From positions 20,827 to 84,826 of the forward strand of contig CAMEBF010000010.1 of assembly GCA_945912145.1 (NCBI GenBank): a stretch of DNA of 64,000 nt. The letters are read 5' to 3'. This DNA is from an uncultured Clostridia bacterium. Its GTDB lineage: Bacteria > Bacillota > Clostridia > Oscillospirales > Acutalibacteraceae. This document shows, one piece after another, positions 63,836 to 64,000 of the stretch. The number at the start of each line of letters is the position of its first letter. Positions within the stretch are counted from its first letter, which is position 1. Under the pieces are notes generated by a model. It saw nothing but the letters and a program-made list of their open reading frames with translations. It had not been told where the DNA came from and did not search any database. Made by a program: the position numbers and the translations under genes.

Positions 63836-64000
63836 GCGCTCGAGAGAGAAACGACAAACGAAACGAACTCGAGAGCACGGTTTGGACCTTGAAAATTAAA
63901 CAACGACGAGAAAAGGAACCCTGAGATTTTTTAAAGTAAGTTGAAAAACTTGCGACAGTAATTCTGGTAACACAGAGTTAAAAAGTGTCAGCAATGACGT
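63836..64000 (+). ncRNA. Precursor leader of a 16S rRNA operon (16S gene outside window)
   Basis: The sequence after the promoter has the look of a clostridial pre-16S leader: a dyad GCTCGAGAG/CTCGAGAGC (about 63838-63878), the ACCTTGAAAATTAAACA stretch and a long untranslated tail. No 16S sequence is reached before 64000. The assignment is an inference from promoter strength and leader style. Confidence 0.6.

Noticed and set aside
63698..63892. 64-codon open frame near the right edge
   Set aside because: It spans the rRNA promoter and leader and lacks an RBS.

Overview
The window is a chromosomal segment of a low-to-mid GC Gram-positive anaerobe of the class Clostridia, probably a gut or rumen Oscillospiraceae/Ruminococcaceae relative. 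This placement is an inference. It rests on a T-box ahead of pheS, a CtsR-McsA-McsB-ClpC operon, the SpoIIE sporulation phosphatase, a PerR-type regulator beside a rubredoxin-first rubrerythrin, a secreted dockerin protein with Thr/Glu/Pro linkers, consensus sigma-A promoters and strong AGGAGG ribosome binding sites.

Layout. 1-2.3 kb: start of pheS (minus strand, runs off the left edge) with its T-box, then divergent perR and rubrerythrin. 2.6-7.4 kb: the protein quality-control operon ctsR-mcsA-mcsB-clpC (minus), with CtsR boxes flanking its promoter. 7.5-12.4 kb: prfA, a Sua5-CoaE fusion, a lytic transglycosylase and an M18 aminopeptidase. 12.8-16.5 kb: an unknown gene, argG, a dockerin protein and an HD-domain hydrolase (minus). 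16.6-20.4 kb: sbcD-sbcC. 20.7-36.6 kb: one unbroken S10-spc-alpha ribosomal superoperon, rpsJ to rplQ, including secY, adk, map, infA and rpoA, behind one strong promoter and a roughly 300-nt leader. 36.7-42.4 kb: a secreted lipase-like protein and two tandem paralogous PrsA/SurA-type foldases. 42.4-45 kb: a tiny Cys-rich membrane protein and spoIIE (minus). 45-48.3 kb: an AraC regulator divergent from a phosphotransferase-MATE efflux pair. 48.4-54.4 kb: rlmB, a P-type-ATPase-like protein without its catalytic motifs, an MgtC protein, and a two-gene SUF iron-sulfur system. 54.5-60.2 kb (minus): an alpha/alpha-toroid protein with an AraC regulator, then larE-larB-larC for the nickel-pincer cofactor overlapping a GH16 glycosidase. 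60.3 kb: a lone 5S rRNA gene (minus). 60.6-63.6 kb: a flavin-reductase-like gene (minus), a ComEA-like gene and folP-folB-folK. The right edge holds an rRNA promoter and leader pointing toward a 16S gene just outside.

Most genes are housekeeping. The most striking unexplained structure is a dispersed family of intergenic elements in at least eight places. They are built from tandem 7-bp words next to strings of short perfect hairpins. Some lie inside the ctsR operon, and some supply the stop codon of the adjacent gene. No phage, insertion sequence, CRISPR array or tRNA gene was recognised.
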